From Insolitispirillum peregrinum (lineage in GTDB: Bacteria > Pseudomonadota > Alphaproteobacteria > Rhodospirillales > Rhodospirillaceae), in the NCBI RefSeq assembly GCF_900156605.1, contig NZ_FTOA01000003.1, positions 248,001-312,000 on the forward strand: a stretch of DNA of 64,000 bases, given 5' to 3'. The notes under the pieces were generated by a model. It saw only the letters and a list, made by a program, of their open reading frames with translations. It was not told where the DNA came from and ran no database searches. Shown here piece by piece: positions 45,999 to 55,727 of the stretch (positions are counted from its first letter, which is position 1; every line of letters starts with the position of its first letter). The position numbers were made by a program, and so were the translations under genes.

Positions 45999-47042
45999 TC
46001 AGCAGTCGGATTTCGGCAGGGCCTGCAGCTTTACCAGCGTGCCACGCAGGGCGAAATCGCCAAAGTCCTGCAGCAGAGCGTCAGCAATGCCGTTTTCGTG
46101 GTAGCTGATGCGCACTTCAAAGTCCGGCATGTCGCCAGGGCCATCGAGGTTGAAGAACGCCAGCGTCATCGGCCACGACGGCGTACCGAGCAGGGCCTGA
46201 TCAACGGCCTGGGCCACCACGTCCTGCTGCACCGGGGTCTTGGTGTCGGCACTGTTGGCGGCGACCGGGCTGGCCGATGCCGGGGCGGGCAGGGTGGAAA
46301 TCTTGTCGGCGGGCTTCAGCGGCGACAGCGACGGCATGGCCGGTTTGGCCGCACCAAAGGCGGCGGTCACCTGAAAGGCCCCCTGTACAGCAGAGCCGTC
46401 AAAGATCGGGCTGGCGAGGAATTTACCGCCCTTGCGGGCGCTGTGGATCAACTCGATGGTGTGGGTGGTCGGGAACATGGTGCCTTTCGGCAGGTCGAAC
46501 ACCTGATCGTCTTCGTCGGGCAGATGGAAAACGGCGGTACCGGTGCCGTTGTCGCCCATGTGGGCTTCGCCGTCATAGGTCTCGATCACCTGACCGTTGC
46601 GCAGGTTGCGCACCCGGAAGCGATAGGTCTTGCCGTCCTTGCTTTCCCACGACAGGAAATCCCACGAGGTCTGGACCGGGCCACCCTGGGTTTGCAACAT
46701 GGTCAGGTCGGTGCGTGTTTCCACCGTCCAGCCATCACAACTGTTGCTGAAGGTATAGCGCATGGTTCCACCGGCACCGACGATACCTGCGCTGCCGCGT
46801 ACGCTGGCCAGCCGCATTTCATAGGTGGCTTCGTGGGGGACCATGATGTTTTGTTCGGCGGTGGTGCTGGCAGACAGGGCCGAGCCAGTGACACCTGCGC
46901 CAGCAGCCGACGTTGCAGCCAGGGCAGGCGCAGCAGCAGGACCAGCCGCACGGGCTGTACCCTGATGGAGAGCTACCCCGAAAGATAGCACCAGACCAGT
47001 AATCAGGCAGGTGAAACGCCCGAAGGCGTGGGGCGACAACAT
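45999..47042 (-). CDS. eipB: EipB-family cell envelope integrity protein (DUF1849)
   Basis: 347 residues. A signal peptide (MLSPHAFGRFTCLITGLVLS, then TARAAG) and an alanine-rich linker precede a beta-spiral domain starting MVPHEATYEMRLASVRGSAG. Two conserved cysteines, Cys102 in NSCDGWTVETR and the final Cys347, match the disulfide described for Brucella EipB. The family is periplasmic, nearly restricted to alphaproteobacteria, and supports envelope integrity, in some species together with the TPR protein TtpA. Insertion-like low-complexity sequence (about 255-305) is unusual compared with compact homologues. No partner gene is adjacent. Confidence 0.9.
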   Translation of the reverse strand: MLSPHAFGRFTCLITGLVLSFGVALHQGTARAAGPAAAPALAATSAAGAGVTGSALSASTTAEQNIMVPHEATYEMRLASVRGSAGIVGAGGTMRYTFSNSCDGWTVETRTDLTMLQTQGGPVQTSWDFLSWESKDGKTYRFRVRNLRNGQVIETYDGEAHMGDNGTGTAVFHLPDEDDQVFDLPKGTMFPTTHTIELIHSARKGGKFLASPIFDGSAVQGAFQVTAAFGAAKPAMPSLSPLKPADKISTLPAPASASPVAANSADTKTPVQQDVVAQAVDQALLGTPSWPMTLAFFNLDGPGDMPDFEVRISYHENGIADALLQDFGDFALRGTLVKLQALPKSDC

Positions 47043-47156
47043 GACGGAAACCCTATGATCGTTCGGGTGCAGGGCAGATTCTCTGCCCTTTAACATGATC
47101 GGCGCAGGGGAGTTTGCCAACCCTCACCCGCAAAAATTCCCGCCTGCCGCAAGGCT

Positions 47157-47187
47157 GTCTGCCACTTTGAACGCCAAAGTGGCAGAC
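47157..47187 (-). terminator. Hairpin after aspS, probable terminator
   Basis: GTCTGCCACTTTG at 47157-47169 pairs perfectly with CAAAGTGGCAGAC at 47175-47187 around a 5-nt loop, with an outer CGCCTG/CAGGCG pairing. On the minus strand a T run follows at some distance (47132-47136). It lies 14 bp after the aspS stop. Confidence 0.6.
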
Positions 47188-47201
47188 GTTCCAGGCGGAG
47201 G

Positions 47202-49007
47202 TCAGCCTTCGCTTTTGGCCACGGTCGGCTTCGGCTTGGGCAGATCCAGGCGGATATGCAGTTCTTTGAGCTGCTTTTCGGTAACGGTGCTCGGCGCATT
47301 CATCATCAGGTCTTCGGCCTTGCCGTTCATCGGGAAGACGATGACTTCGCGGATGTTCGGCTCGTCGGCCAGCAGCATCACCATGCGGTCGATACCCGGA
47401 GCGGCACCACCGTGCGGCGGGGCGCCGAACTTGAAGGCGTTCAGCATGCCGCCAAACTTTTCTTCCACCGCTTCGGCCGGATAGCCGGCGATGTCAAAGG
47501 CCTTGTACATGATGTCCGGGCGGTGGTTACGGATGGCACCGGACGACAGTTCAATGCCGTTGCAGATGATGTCGTACTGGAACGCCTTGATGTCCAGCGG
47601 GTTCATCGTTTCCAGCGCTTCCATGCCACCCTGCGGCATCGAGAACGGGTTGTGGCTGAATTCGATCGCGCCGGTGTCTTCGTTTTCCTCGTACATCGGG
47701 AAATCGACGGTCCAGCAGAACTTGAAGATGTTCTTTTCGCCCAGATCCAGTTCGTTGCAGACGCGGGTGCGGACCAGACCGGCGAACTTGGCGGCCTTCA
47801 GGGCCTTGTCGCAGGCAAAGAACACTGCATCGCCGTCCTTCAGGCCCAGTTCGGCCTTGATGGCGGCCACGCGGTCGCCTTCGAGGTTCTTGGCAATCGG
47901 GCCCTTGGCTTCGCCGCCTTCGGCGAACTGGATGTAGCCCAGACCACCGGCACCGTTTTCACGCGCCCATTCATTCAGCTTGTCGTACCAGCCACGCGGA
48001 CGGCCAGCGGCCCCCGGAGCCGGGATGGCGCGCACCACCGAACCGGCGGCAACCTGCTTGGCAAACAGGCCGAAACCACCGTCGCGGAAATGTTCGGTCA
48101 CGTCAACGATGATCAGCGGGTTGCGCAGGTCCGGCTTGTCGGAGCCGTACTTCAGCATCGATTCGTCATACGGGATGCGCGGGAACGGCATCGGGCTGAC
48201 CTCTTTGCCGTTGGCGAATTCGACGAACAGGCCGTGCAGCACCGGCTCGATGGCGGCGAACACGTCTTCCTGGGTGACGAAGCTCATTTCAAAGTCGAGC
48301 TGATAGAATTCACCCGGCGAACGGTCGGCGCGGCTGTCTTCGTCGCGGAAGCAGGGGGCAATCTGGAAATAGCGGTCAAAGCCCGCGACCATCAGCAGCT
48401 GCTTGAACTGCTGCGGGGCCTGCGGCAGGGCATAGAACCGACCGGGGTTCAGGCGCGACGGCACCAGAAAGTCACGCGCGCCTTCCGGCGAGCTGGCGGT
48501 CAGGATCGGGGTCTGGAATTCGGTGAAGCCCTGAGAGGTCATGCGGTTGCGCAGCGAGGTGATCACCTTGGCGCGCAGCATGATGTTCTGGTGCACCTTG
48601 TCGCGGCGCAGGTCGAGGAAGCGGTAGCGCAGACGCAGGTCTTCGCCGAATTCCTGATCCCCGGCAATCTGCAGCGGCAGCACATCGGCCGACGACTGGA
48701 CTTCGGCGGCGGCGGCACGCACTTCGATTTCGCCGGTCGGCAGCTTGGGGTTCACCGTTTCGGCGGTACGGGCGATCACCTTGCCGGTGACGGTGATCAC
48801 GCTTTCCGGACGCAGCCCTTCCAGCACCTTGAACACGTCCGAGGACACGTCAACCACCACCTGGGTGATGCCGTAGTGGTCGCGCAGGTCGATGAACAGC
48901 AAATTGCCGTGGTCGCGTTTGCTGTGGACCCAGCCGGACAGCCGCACCTCGGCGTCAACGTTCTCCTTCCGGAGTTGGCCGCAGGTGTGGGTACGGTAAG
49001 CGTGCAT
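47202..49007 (-). CDS. aspS: Aspartyl-tRNA synthetase
   Basis: 601 residues, the long bacterial type with GAD insertion. An OB-fold anticodon-binding domain (about 1-110, [20 protein letters not shown]) precedes the class II catalytic core. Core motifs are [60 protein letters not shown] and [20 protein letters not shown]. In alphaproteobacteria this enzyme is often non-discriminating and works with GatCAB; that cannot be read directly here. The start is set by GAGGGG ten bases before the ATG at 49007; the ATG at 49016 would abut that site. Divergent from rnd, as commonly seen in the class. Confidence 0.97.
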   Translation of the reverse strand: MHAYRTHTCGQLRKENVDAEVRLSGWVHSKRDHGNLLFIDLRDHYGITQVVVDVSSDVFKVLEGLRPESVITVTGKVIARTAETVNPKLPTGEIEVRAAAAEVQSSADVLPLQIAGDQEFGEDLRLRYRFLDLRRDKVHQNIMLRAKVITSLRNRMTSQGFTEFQTPILTASSPEGARDFLVPSRLNPGRFYALPQAPQQFKQLLMVAGFDRYFQIAPCFRDEDSRADRSPGEFYQLDFEMSFVTQEDVFAAIEPVLHGLFVEFANGKEVSPMPFPRIPYDESMLKYGSDKPDLRNPLIIVDVTEHFRDGGFGLFAKQVAAGSVVRAIPAPGAAGRPRGWYDKLNEWARENGAGGLGYIQFAEGGEAKGPIAKNLEGDRVAAIKAELGLKDGDAVFFACDKALKAAKFAGLVRTRVCNELDLGEKNIFKFCWTVDFPMYEENEDTGAIEFSHNPFSMPQGGMEALETMNPLDIKAFQYDIICNGIELSSGAIRNHRPDIMYKAFDIAGYPAEAVEEKFGGMLNAFKFGAPPHGGAAPGIDRMVMLLADEPNIREVIVFPMNGKAEDLMMNAPSTVTEKQLKELHIRLDLPKPKPTVAKSEG

Positions 49008-49336
49008 GGAGGTCATCCCCTCTTTAACGATCTTGGTCAAGGTACCGGTGCCGCTGCTACAGGCACAACATGGTAAGGGAAAAGCGCGGTTCAGGCGTTC
49101 ACCCTAACCGGCGAAAGGCACACCTTTCTGGGTCTTTTGTCAAGCGCACGACGGTGGAGGCGTGTTGTTCCTGCCGCACTGTGGCAGACATGCTGCACTC
49201 CAATACGGGCCGTCCCCGCGGGGCATGCACAGAAAAAGTGGTGATCTTGTGTTTTTGGGGCTTGAACTTTCCCCCTGAGAGGCGGTTTGATGGGGCAAAC
49301 ACGCCTTAGAATGTATGGTAAGGTACACCGGTTCTC

Positions 49337-50515
49337 ATGACCTCCGACCCCCTTCTGATCACCACCACAGACGCCCTTGCGGCCTTTTGTGACCGTATGG
49401 CTGGCGCGGCCTTTATCACTGTCGATACCGAATTCATGCGGGAAAAGACCTTTTGGCCGCAGTTGTGTCTGGTGCAGGTTGGCGGTCCCAGCGAAGCCTG
49501 TGCCATCGACCCACTGGCCGACGGCATTGATCTGGCACCGCTTTTCACCCTGATGCGCGATCAGCGCACGCTGAAGGTGTTCCATGCGGCGCGGCAGGAT
49601 CTCGAAATTTTCTACAACCTGATGGGCGATTTTCCGCAACCGCTGTTCGACACCCAGGTGGCGGCAATGGTGTGCGGTTTTGGCGATTCCGTCGGCTATG
49701 AGACGCTGGCCACCAAGCTGGCCAAGGCGCATATCGACAAGTCGATGCGCTTTACCGACTGGGCCCGGCGCCCGCTGACCGACAAGCAGATTCGCTATGC
49801 GCTGTCTGACGTCACCCACCTGCGGGTGGTGTACGAAAAGCTCAGCCGCCGTCTGGAAAAGAGCAGCCGCGCCCACTGGCTGAACGAGGAAATGGCGCTG
49901 CTGACCTCGGTCGACAACTATCGCGTTGACCCGGACGAGGCATGGCGCCGCCTGAAGACCCGCACCAAGACTCCGCGCTTTCTGGCGACGGTCAAGGAAC
50001 TGGCGGCGTGGCGCGAAATCGAAGCGCAGACTCGGGACATTCCGCGTCAGCGGATTTTGCGCGATGAAATGTTGCTGGAAATCGCCGCCCACGCCCCGAC
50101 CACCGTTGATGCGCTGGAACGCACCCGTGGATTCTCCAAGGGGCAGGCCGAAGGCAAGATCGGCAAGGCGATTCTTGATGCCGTCGAACGCGGCAAGTCG
50201 ATGCCCGACGCCGAACTGCCCGATCCGCCGGAGCGCAAGGAATTGCCGCAGGGTATTGGTCCGATTTGCGACCTGCTGAAAGTCCTGCTGAAAATGCGCT
50301 GCGAAGAAAACGACGTGGCGCAAAAGCTGGTCGCCAGCAGCGACGATCTGGAACAGATCGCGCTGGATGACGAGGCCGACGTGCTGGCCCTGAAGGGCTG
50401 GCGGCGGGAGATTTTCGGCAAGGACGCCATTGACCTGAAGCATGGCCGTCTGGCGCTGGCCCTGTCCAAAGATGGCAAGCACGTTGAGGCGGTCGAACTG
50501 GTCGACGAAGAGTAA
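49337..50515 (+). CDS. rnd: Ribonuclease D
   Basis: 392 residues. DEDDy 3'-5' exonuclease: Exo I FITVDTEFMREKTFWPQLCL, Exo II VFHAARQDLEIFYNL and Exo III QIRYALSDVTHLRVVYEKL are all complete. HRDC-type helical regions follow (KELAAWREIEAQTRDIPRQR, then PQGIGPICDLLKVLLKM). It trims 3' ends of tRNA precursors and other stable RNAs. It is divergent from aspS with 329 bp between the starts; that gap holds promoters and nothing else I recognise. A strong hairpin terminates it. Confidence 0.95.
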   Translation: MTSDPLLITTTDALAAFCDRMAGAAFITVDTEFMREKTFWPQLCLVQVGGPSEACAIDPLADGIDLAPLFTLMRDQRTLKVFHAARQDLEIFYNLMGDFPQPLFDTQVAAMVCGFGDSVGYETLATKLAKAHIDKSMRFTDWARRPLTDKQIRYALSDVTHLRVVYEKLSRRLEKSSRAHWLNEEMALLTSVDNYRVDPDEAWRRLKTRTKTPRFLATVKELAAWREIEAQTRDIPRQRILRDEMLLEIAAHAPTTVDALERTRGFSKGQAEGKIGKAILDAVERGKSMPDAELPDPPERKELPQGIGPICDLLKVLLKMRCEENDVAQKLVASSDDLEQIALDDEADVLALKGWRREIFGKDAIDLKHGRLALALSKDGKHVEAVELVDEE

Positions 50516-50530
50516 CGGCTGGGATGCATC

Positions 50531-50575
50531 AACGGCCCCGCCATTCCGGGAGTGATCCGGGATGGCGGGGCCGTT
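50531..50575. terminator. Bidirectional terminator between rnd and ygfZ
   Basis: AACGGCCCCGCCAT at 50531-50544 pairs perfectly with ATGGCGGGGCCGTT at 50562-50575, with an inner CCGG/CCGG pair. T-richness after the stem is modest. It sits between the converging genes. Confidence 0.85.
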
Positions 50576-50593
50576 GTCGTTTAAGCTGTCGTT

Positions 50594-51511
50594 TCAGCTC
50601 TTTTCCACCGGGAACACCATCCAGTCGAGCCGGTGCGGCTGAACGGTGGCGCCGTCGGCCAGCAGTGGCCCGGCGTCGAGGGCCGCCAGTCGCACCAGTG
50701 CCAGCCCCTGCGGAGCCGTGTCCGCTATAACAGCAGGATCGAGGCATAGCGAGCGGATTTCCCCGGCGTCGGCTCCGTCGGCGGTGCGCAGGATGGTGCC
50801 GGGGGCGGGCAGCGGGCCGGTGACGGTCACCGGCATCAGGCGCTTTTTGGTCAGGCCGCGATAGCGCATGCGGGCGGTGACTTCCTGCCCGACGAAGCAG
50901 CCTTTCTTGAAATCGACCCCGTTCAGTTCGGCAAAGCCGTGTTCCAGCAAGGTGGCGCTTTCGATCTCCAGATCGCGGCTGCCATCGGGCAGGCCGAGGG
51001 CGATGCGGTGGGCGTCCCACCGGGCCAGCGGAGCGGGTTCCAGTTCCGGCAAGGCAGACAGGGCGCTGGCTGCGGGCAGCATCAGCCGCCATCCGGCAGG
51101 GGGCAGGCGCGGGTCGCGCAAGGCCCAGCCATGACCATTGGCGACTGCCATGACCTGTCCCGGCGTGGCGGGCAGGACGGGGATATCGTCGCCCCACGCG
51201 ACCGCCACCAGCAGATCGGGGCGCGGCTCCAGCGTGACCTTGCTGCGCAGCTTGTAGCGTTTCAGGCGGGTTAGCAGGTCGTCCAGACGGTCGGCTTCGA
51301 CGTCCAGCAAAAAGACCTCGTCACAGGCGAGGATGAACGCATCGTGCAGGAATTTTCCCTGGGCGGTCAGCAGGGCTCCCCATGTGCCGTGTCCGCTGGT
51401 CAGGGATTTGGTCGCACAGCTGAAAAGACCGTGTAAAAACGTCTGGCGTTCCTCGCCACCAACGGCCAGCACGGCACGGCGGGGAGAAAGGGAGGCAAAG
51501 GTTTTGCTCAT
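50594..51511 (-). CDS. ygfZ: YgfZ/GcvT-like folate-binding Fe-S cluster repair protein
   Basis: 305 residues. The signature KKGCFVGQEVTARMRYRGL contains the invariant Cys of the YgfZ K-G-C-x-G-Q-E motif. The N-terminal part (MSKTFASLSPRRAVLAVGGE, then TFLHGLFS) fits the GcvT-like fold. The protein aids iron-sulfur enzymes in a tetrahydrofolate-dependent manner. Start choice is uncertain: ATG at 51511 or 51520, with no strong ribosome-binding site; the longer open frame has no family similarity. The region 51521-51745 before the next gene shows nothing recognisable. Confidence 0.9.
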   Translation of the reverse strand: MSKTFASLSPRRAVLAVGGEERQTFLHGLFSCATKSLTSGHGTWGALLTAQGKFLHDAFILACDEVFLLDVEADRLDDLLTRLKRYKLRSKVTLEPRPDLLVAVAWGDDIPVLPATPGQVMAVANGHGWALRDPRLPPAGWRLMLPAASALSALPELEPAPLARWDAHRIALGLPDGSRDLEIESATLLEHGFAELNGVDFKKGCFVGQEVTARMRYRGLTKKRLMPVTVTGPLPAPGTILRTADGADAGEIRSLCLDPAVIADTAPQGLALVRLAALDAGPLLADGATVQPHRLDWMVFPVEKS

Positions 51512-51745
51512 ACTGCTCATCCATTGTGTCTGATGCGGGCCGCACGGGGGGAGCCTACCCACGCTGTCAACTTTGGGGCGCGGCGGCGATGGATGCAAGG
51601 GGGGACTCTGGGGAAATGGTGTCTGTTTGCGGATGTTACAGGGACAATGTGTTGCGATGGCTTGTTCCCGGCGCGGCAACCTCCTATAACAACCAGTGGC
51701 CCCGGTGACAGGTGGGGCTGCCCCTTGTCAAAGATTTGATCCCCG

Positions 51746-52942
51746 ATGAAAATCTGCCTCCTCGAAGACTCCCTTCCGTTTGATGGTCTGACCCCTGACC
51801 AGCGCCCCCTTGGCGGCTTTCAGCGCGCGGTGGCCGGGCTGGCTGCGGCGTTGGCGCGGCGGCGGCATGATGTGACGGTGATCAACCATGCAGACGCCGA
51901 ACGCTGGGTCGATGGGGTGCGCTGGCTGCCGTTCGGCGAGGCGCTGACCACCTCGTATGATCTGCTGATCGCCTGCGGCAAGCCGTCGTTGCTCGATGGC
52001 ATGAACGGGCGGGTGCTGGCATCGCGGCGGGTGCTGTGGTCGGTCGCCGACCCGGCAACCCTGCTGGAGGGGGATAACGCTCAGGCCCTGCGGGAACGCA
52101 ATGCCGACCTGTGGTTCATCGGCTCGATGCAGGCCGGGCGCTATCAGGGGCGGCAACCGGCGCAGGTGGTGCTGCCGGGGGTGGCGTCGGTCTATCGTCC
52201 GGCGGATGTGGAACGGCTGCCGCCGCCGGTGGCGATTGTGACCGCCTCTCCCGATTACCGGCTGGAAAGCCTGATCCGCCTGTGGCTGGAAAAGGTGGCC
52301 CCTGTGGTGCCGGGGGCCGAGCTGCATATCTATTCGTCGCTGCTGTCGCGTCCCCTGCGCGCTGCCGGGCCGGTGCCCGAGGCCCAGCAGGCGCTGTATG
52401 AGTTGATCGCTGCCAACGAGGGCCTCGGCCTGAAGATCAAGGCACCGCTGCCCGATCGCGGGATGGCGCTGGTCTATCAGCAGGCGCGGGTGCATCTGCA
52501 TCCCGGCCATGCCGATGATTTCGCCGTCTGGACCCTGTATGACAGCCATGCTTGTGGCCTGCCAGCGGTGGCGCGGATGGTTGGCGGAACGATGGACTGC
52601 GTCACCAACGGCCAGACCGGCTATCTGGTCCCCGATGACGAAGCGGTGGTCAATGTGGCGGCGCAAATCCTGTCCGATGCCAGCCTGTACAACCGCATGT
52701 CCGAAGCCGCAGGCAGTCTGGCCCGGCGGCGGTCGTGGGACGTGGTGGCGCTGGATGTCGAATTGCTGTGGGGCGAAAGCGTGCCCGAAGCTCCGGCAAC
52801 GACCGAAGCCCCGGCGGCGGTGGCTCCCCTGTCGGCGATTGATCTGGCGCTGGCCGCGGATGATGACCTCAATGATCCGGCAAACACCCTGCCGGGGGAC
52901 CCTCCCGACAGTCAGGCTGACGCTGACAACAGGCAGGGCTGA
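51746..52942 (+). CDS. GT-B glycosyltransferase, family 4-like, first gene of a surface-glycan operon
   Basis: 398 residues. It begins MKICLLEDSLPFDGL and GGFQRAVAGLAAALARRRHD, the usual N-terminal nucleotide-fold of GT4 enzymes. The C-terminal donor-binding part has QQARVHLHPGHADDFAVWTL, then ALGDS-like YDSHACGLPAVARMVGGTM and GQTGYLVPDDEAVVNVA. The last 55 residues are a low-complexity acidic/alanine tail. Sugar and acceptor are unknown. It is followed after 2 bp by a GT9 gene and starts a run of six genes in one direction. Confidence 0.85.
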   Translation: MKICLLEDSLPFDGLTPDQRPLGGFQRAVAGLAAALARRRHDVTVINHADAERWVDGVRWLPFGEALTTSYDLLIACGKPSLLDGMNGRVLASRRVLWSVADPATLLEGDNAQALRERNADLWFIGSMQAGRYQGRQPAQVVLPGVASVYRPADVERLPPPVAIVTASPDYRLESLIRLWLEKVAPVVPGAELHIYSSLLSRPLRAAGPVPEAQQALYELIAANEGLGLKIKAPLPDRGMALVYQQARVHLHPGHADDFAVWTLYDSHACGLPAVARMVGGTMDCVTNGQTGYLVPDDEAVVNVAAQILSDASLYNRMSEAAGSLARRRSWDVVALDVELLWGESVPEAPATTEAPAAVAPLSAIDLALAADDDLNDPANTLPGDPPDSQADADNRQG

Positions 52943-52944
52943 TC

Positions 52945-53910
52945 ATGAGCGACCGCCTGCTGTTTATCACCTCGACCCGCATTGGTGATGCGGTGTTGAC
53001 CTCGGGGCTGCTGTCCTACCTGATCGAAGAGATGAACGGGCCACTGGTCACTGTCGCCTGTGGACCGGTGGCGGCACCGTTGTTTGCCGGTGTGCCGAAT
53101 CTGGAACGCCTGATTGCCATGCCCAAGAAGAAGCGGGCTGGCCACTGGCTGAGCCTGTGGTCGCAGGTGGTGGGGACAGCGTGGCATACGGTGGTCGATT
53201 TGCGCGGGTCGGCGATGGCCTGGACGCTGCCGCTGGTTCAGCGTCGCCTGGTGCCGGGCAAAGCGCCGGAACACCTGCACCGGGTGCAGGCGGCGGCGAC
53301 GGTGATCGGACGCGAAGCCAATCCGCCCCTGCCGCATCTGTGGACCCTGCCTCACCACCGGGCGACGGCGGCGGCGGTGGTGCCGGATGATGATTTCATT
53401 CTGGCGCTGGGTCCGGCGGCGAACTGGCGGGCCAAGACCTGGCGGGCGGAGAACTTTGCCGAACTGGCGCGCCGGTTGACCGCCGAAGACGGCCCCTTGC
53501 CGCGCGGAAAAGTGGTGGTGATTGCCGGGCCGGGCGAAGAAGCTCAGGCGGCGCCGGTGCTGGCAGCAGTGCCGGAACACCGGCGGATTTCGCTGGTCGG
53601 GGCCAACGACCTGCTGACGGTGGCGGCGTGCCTGCAACGCTGCTCGCTGTTTGTCGGCAATGATTCCGGGCTGATGCACATGGCGGCGGCGATGGGCACG
53701 CCGACCGTTGGCCTGTTTGGTCCGTCGCGAGTGGATCATTTCGGCCCCTGCGGGCTGCGGACGGCGGTGGTGCAGACCACCGTTCCCTATGCCGAGCTGA
53801 TGCCGCCGGGGGTGGACCTGCGCGACTCTGACAGCCTGATGGACAGCATCACGGTTGATATGGTGCAGCACACCGCGCAAGACCTGTTGTGGGGGCCGGA
53901 CCATGGCTGA
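52945..53910 (+). CDS. Glycosyltransferase family 9 (heptosyltransferase-type)
   Basis: 321 residues. N-terminal RLLFITSTRIGDAVLTSGLL, then AWHTVVDLRGSAMAW. The C-terminal half has ILALGPAANWRAKTWRAENF, LVGANDLLTVAACLQRCSLF, VGNDSGLMHMAAAMGTPTVG and LFGPSRVDHFGPCG. All are characteristic of WaaC/WaaF/WaaQ-type LPS heptosyltransferases, which transfer heptose from ADP-heptose in the cytoplasm. It overlaps the next gene by 8 bp, indicating tight cotranslation. Confidence 0.92.
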   Translation: MSDRLLFITSTRIGDAVLTSGLLSYLIEEMNGPLVTVACGPVAAPLFAGVPNLERLIAMPKKKRAGHWLSLWSQVVGTAWHTVVDLRGSAMAWTLPLVQRRLVPGKAPEHLHRVQAAATVIGREANPPLPHLWTLPHHRATAAAVVPDDDFILALGPAANWRAKTWRAENFAELARRLTAEDGPLPRGKVVVIAGPGEEAQAAPVLAAVPEHRRISLVGANDLLTVAACLQRCSLFVGNDSGLMHMAAAMGTPTVGLFGPSRVDHFGPCGLRTAVVQTTVPYAELMPPGVDLRDSDSLMDSITVDMVQHTAQDLLWGPDHG

Positions 53911-54679
53911 GACCCCGACCCTGTCGGCGCTGGTGGTGGCCCATAACGAGGAAGCCCGGCTGGAGGCCTGCCTGTCCCGCCTGACCTTTGCCGACGAGAT
54001 CGTGGTGGTGCTGGACAAGACCACCGACGGATCAAAGGCGATTGCCGAACGCTTTGCCAGCCGGATCGTCGAAGGCAGTTGGGAGCTGGAAGGCCCGCGC
54101 CGCAACAGCGGGCTGGACGCCTGCCAGTGCGACTGGATTCTGGAAGTCGATGCCGACGAGCATGTAACGCCCGAACTGGCCGCCGAAATCCGCGCCACCA
54201 TCGCCACGGCGGCCTTTGACTGGTACGTGCTGCCGGTGGACAACTACATCGGCCCGACGCTGGTCCGCCATGGCTGGGGATCATCCTTTGGCAAGGCGGG
54301 CAGTCCGTCCCTGTTCCGGCGCGGCATCAAGACCTGGGGCTCGCAACGGGTGCACCCGTCGCTGGAATGGCGGGGACGCAAGGGGCCGAACCTGACAACG
54401 CCGCTGGTCCACTGGGTGGACAATGACGTTTCCGACATGCTGCGGCGGCTGGACCGCTATACCTCGGCACGGGCGCGGGATTTGTGCGAGACGGGCAATA
54501 TCGGTTCGCTGGCCAATGCCTTGCGTTCGGGCCTGTCGCGCTTTTTCCGGGTGTTCGTCCGCCGCAAGGGCTGGAAGGAAGGCCGTTTGGGGCTGATGAT
54601 TGCCATCTGCACCGCGCTTTATCCGATCGTGTCGCACATCAAGGCCGCCGAGCAGCAGAAACACGGGGAGCCGCGCTGA
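53903..54679 (+). CDS. Glycosyltransferase family 2, WaaE/KdtX-like
   Basis: 258 residues. GT-A fold with LSALVVAHNEEARLEACLSR, then EIVVVLDKTTDGSKAIAERF, and the metal-binding motif in ILEVDADEHVTPELAAEI. The later GSPSLFRRGIKTWGSQRVHP and PLVHWVDNDVSDMLRRLDRY match WaaE-like LPS-core beta-glucosyltransferases. The start ATG at 53903 lies inside the end of the GT9 gene. The stop overlaps the next start by one base. Confidence 0.9.
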   Translation: MAETPTLSALVVAHNEEARLEACLSRLTFADEIVVVLDKTTDGSKAIAERFASRIVEGSWELEGPRRNSGLDACQCDWILEVDADEHVTPELAAEIRATIATAAFDWYVLPVDNYIGPTLVRHGWGSSFGKAGSPSLFRRGIKTWGSQRVHPSLEWRGRKGPNLTTPLVHWVDNDVSDMLRRLDRYTSARARDLCETGNIGSLANALRSGLSRFFRVFVRRKGWKEGRLGLMIAICTALYPIVSHIKAAEQQKHGEPR

Positions 54680-55725
54680 TGGCCCATGTGGTGATGGCCG
54701 ACTGGGGGCTGGCCTTTGATGGTCAGACCGTCCGCGACGGCCCGCTGGGCGGGGCCGAGAGCACCTTTGTGGCGCTGGCCGAGGCGCTGGCCGCCCGTGG
54801 TCATCGGGTTGAGGCCTTCACCAAGGGGGGCCGCGCGCTGGAGTTGGCCGGGGTGCGCTGGGGCGATGCGGCGGCCGGTTTGCCTGCCTCGGCCGACCTG
54901 TTCATTGCCAACCGCAGCGACAAACTGTTGCGTGCGGTGCCGAAGGCCAAAACGATGGCCTTCTGGCTGCACAATCCGGCCTCGTACCTGCTGAAATGGC
55001 GCTATCAGTGGAAACTGGCCCTGCGTCGCCCGACGCTGGTGTTTCTGAGCGAGGCCCATGCCCGCACCTATCCGGCGTGGGCCAGTGGCGGGCCGCGGGT
55101 GGTGATCGGCCACGGCATTGCCGCCCCCTTTCTGACCACCCCCCCGGCAGACACGCTGCCTGCCCCGCGCGCGGTGTTCCTGTCCAACCCGCTGCACGGC
55201 CTCGACTGGGTGCTGGATGTGTGGGAACACCATGTTGCCCCCAGGGCTCCGGCGGGGACAGTGCTCGAGCTGTTTTCCGGTGCGGCGACCTATCACGCCG
55301 CTGGCGACAAGGCCGACCGGATGGCCGCCCTGTTGCGCCGGGCCGAAGGGCTGAAGGCGCAGGGCGTCCGGTTGCGGCAGCCGTTGCCCAAGGAACAGTT
55401 GGCGCAGGAACTGGCCTCGGCGCGGGTGCTGCTGTATCGCGGCGAGCCGGGCGAGGCCTTTTGTCTGGCGGTGGCGGACTCGCAGGCGATGGGGGTTCCG
55501 GCGGTGGTGACGGCGGTCGGGGCCTTGCCCGAGCGGGTGAACGACGGCGAAACCGGCTTTGTGGTGCCGGTGGAAGACCGTCAGGCCTTTGCCGAAGCCG
55601 CCTTGCGGCTGTTGCGCGACGATGGTCTGTGGCAGGCTCAGCATCAGGCCTGTCTGGCGCACCAGCGTCAATGGAGCTGGGATACAACGGCTGCCGCCTT
55701 TGAGCGGCTGATCAACGAGGTGTGA
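54679..55725 (+). CDS. GT-B glycosyltransferase, family 4
   Basis: 348 residues starting MAHVVMADWGLAFDGQTVRD and PLGGAESTFVALAEAL. Donor-site region: RVLLYRGEPGEAFCLAVADS, QAMGVPAVVTAVGALPERVN, DGETGFVVPVEDRQAFAEAA. The Glu in GEPGEAFCLA is the expected retaining-GT4 EX7E position. GGGGAG lies about 9 nt before the ATG, which overlaps the previous stop. Product unknown, but surrounded by LPS-type enzymes. Confidence 0.88.
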   Translation: MAHVVMADWGLAFDGQTVRDGPLGGAESTFVALAEALAARGHRVEAFTKGGRALELAGVRWGDAAAGLPASADLFIANRSDKLLRAVPKAKTMAFWLHNPASYLLKWRYQWKLALRRPTLVFLSEAHARTYPAWASGGPRVVIGHGIAAPFLTTPPADTLPAPRAVFLSNPLHGLDWVLDVWEHHVAPRAPAGTVLELFSGAATYHAAGDKADRMAALLRRAEGLKAQGVRLRQPLPKEQLAQELASARVLLYRGEPGEAFCLAVADSQAMGVPAVVTAVGALPERVNDGETGFVVPVEDRQAFAEAALRLLRDDGLWQAQHQACLAHQRQWSWDTTAAAFERLINEV

Positions 55726-55727
55726 CC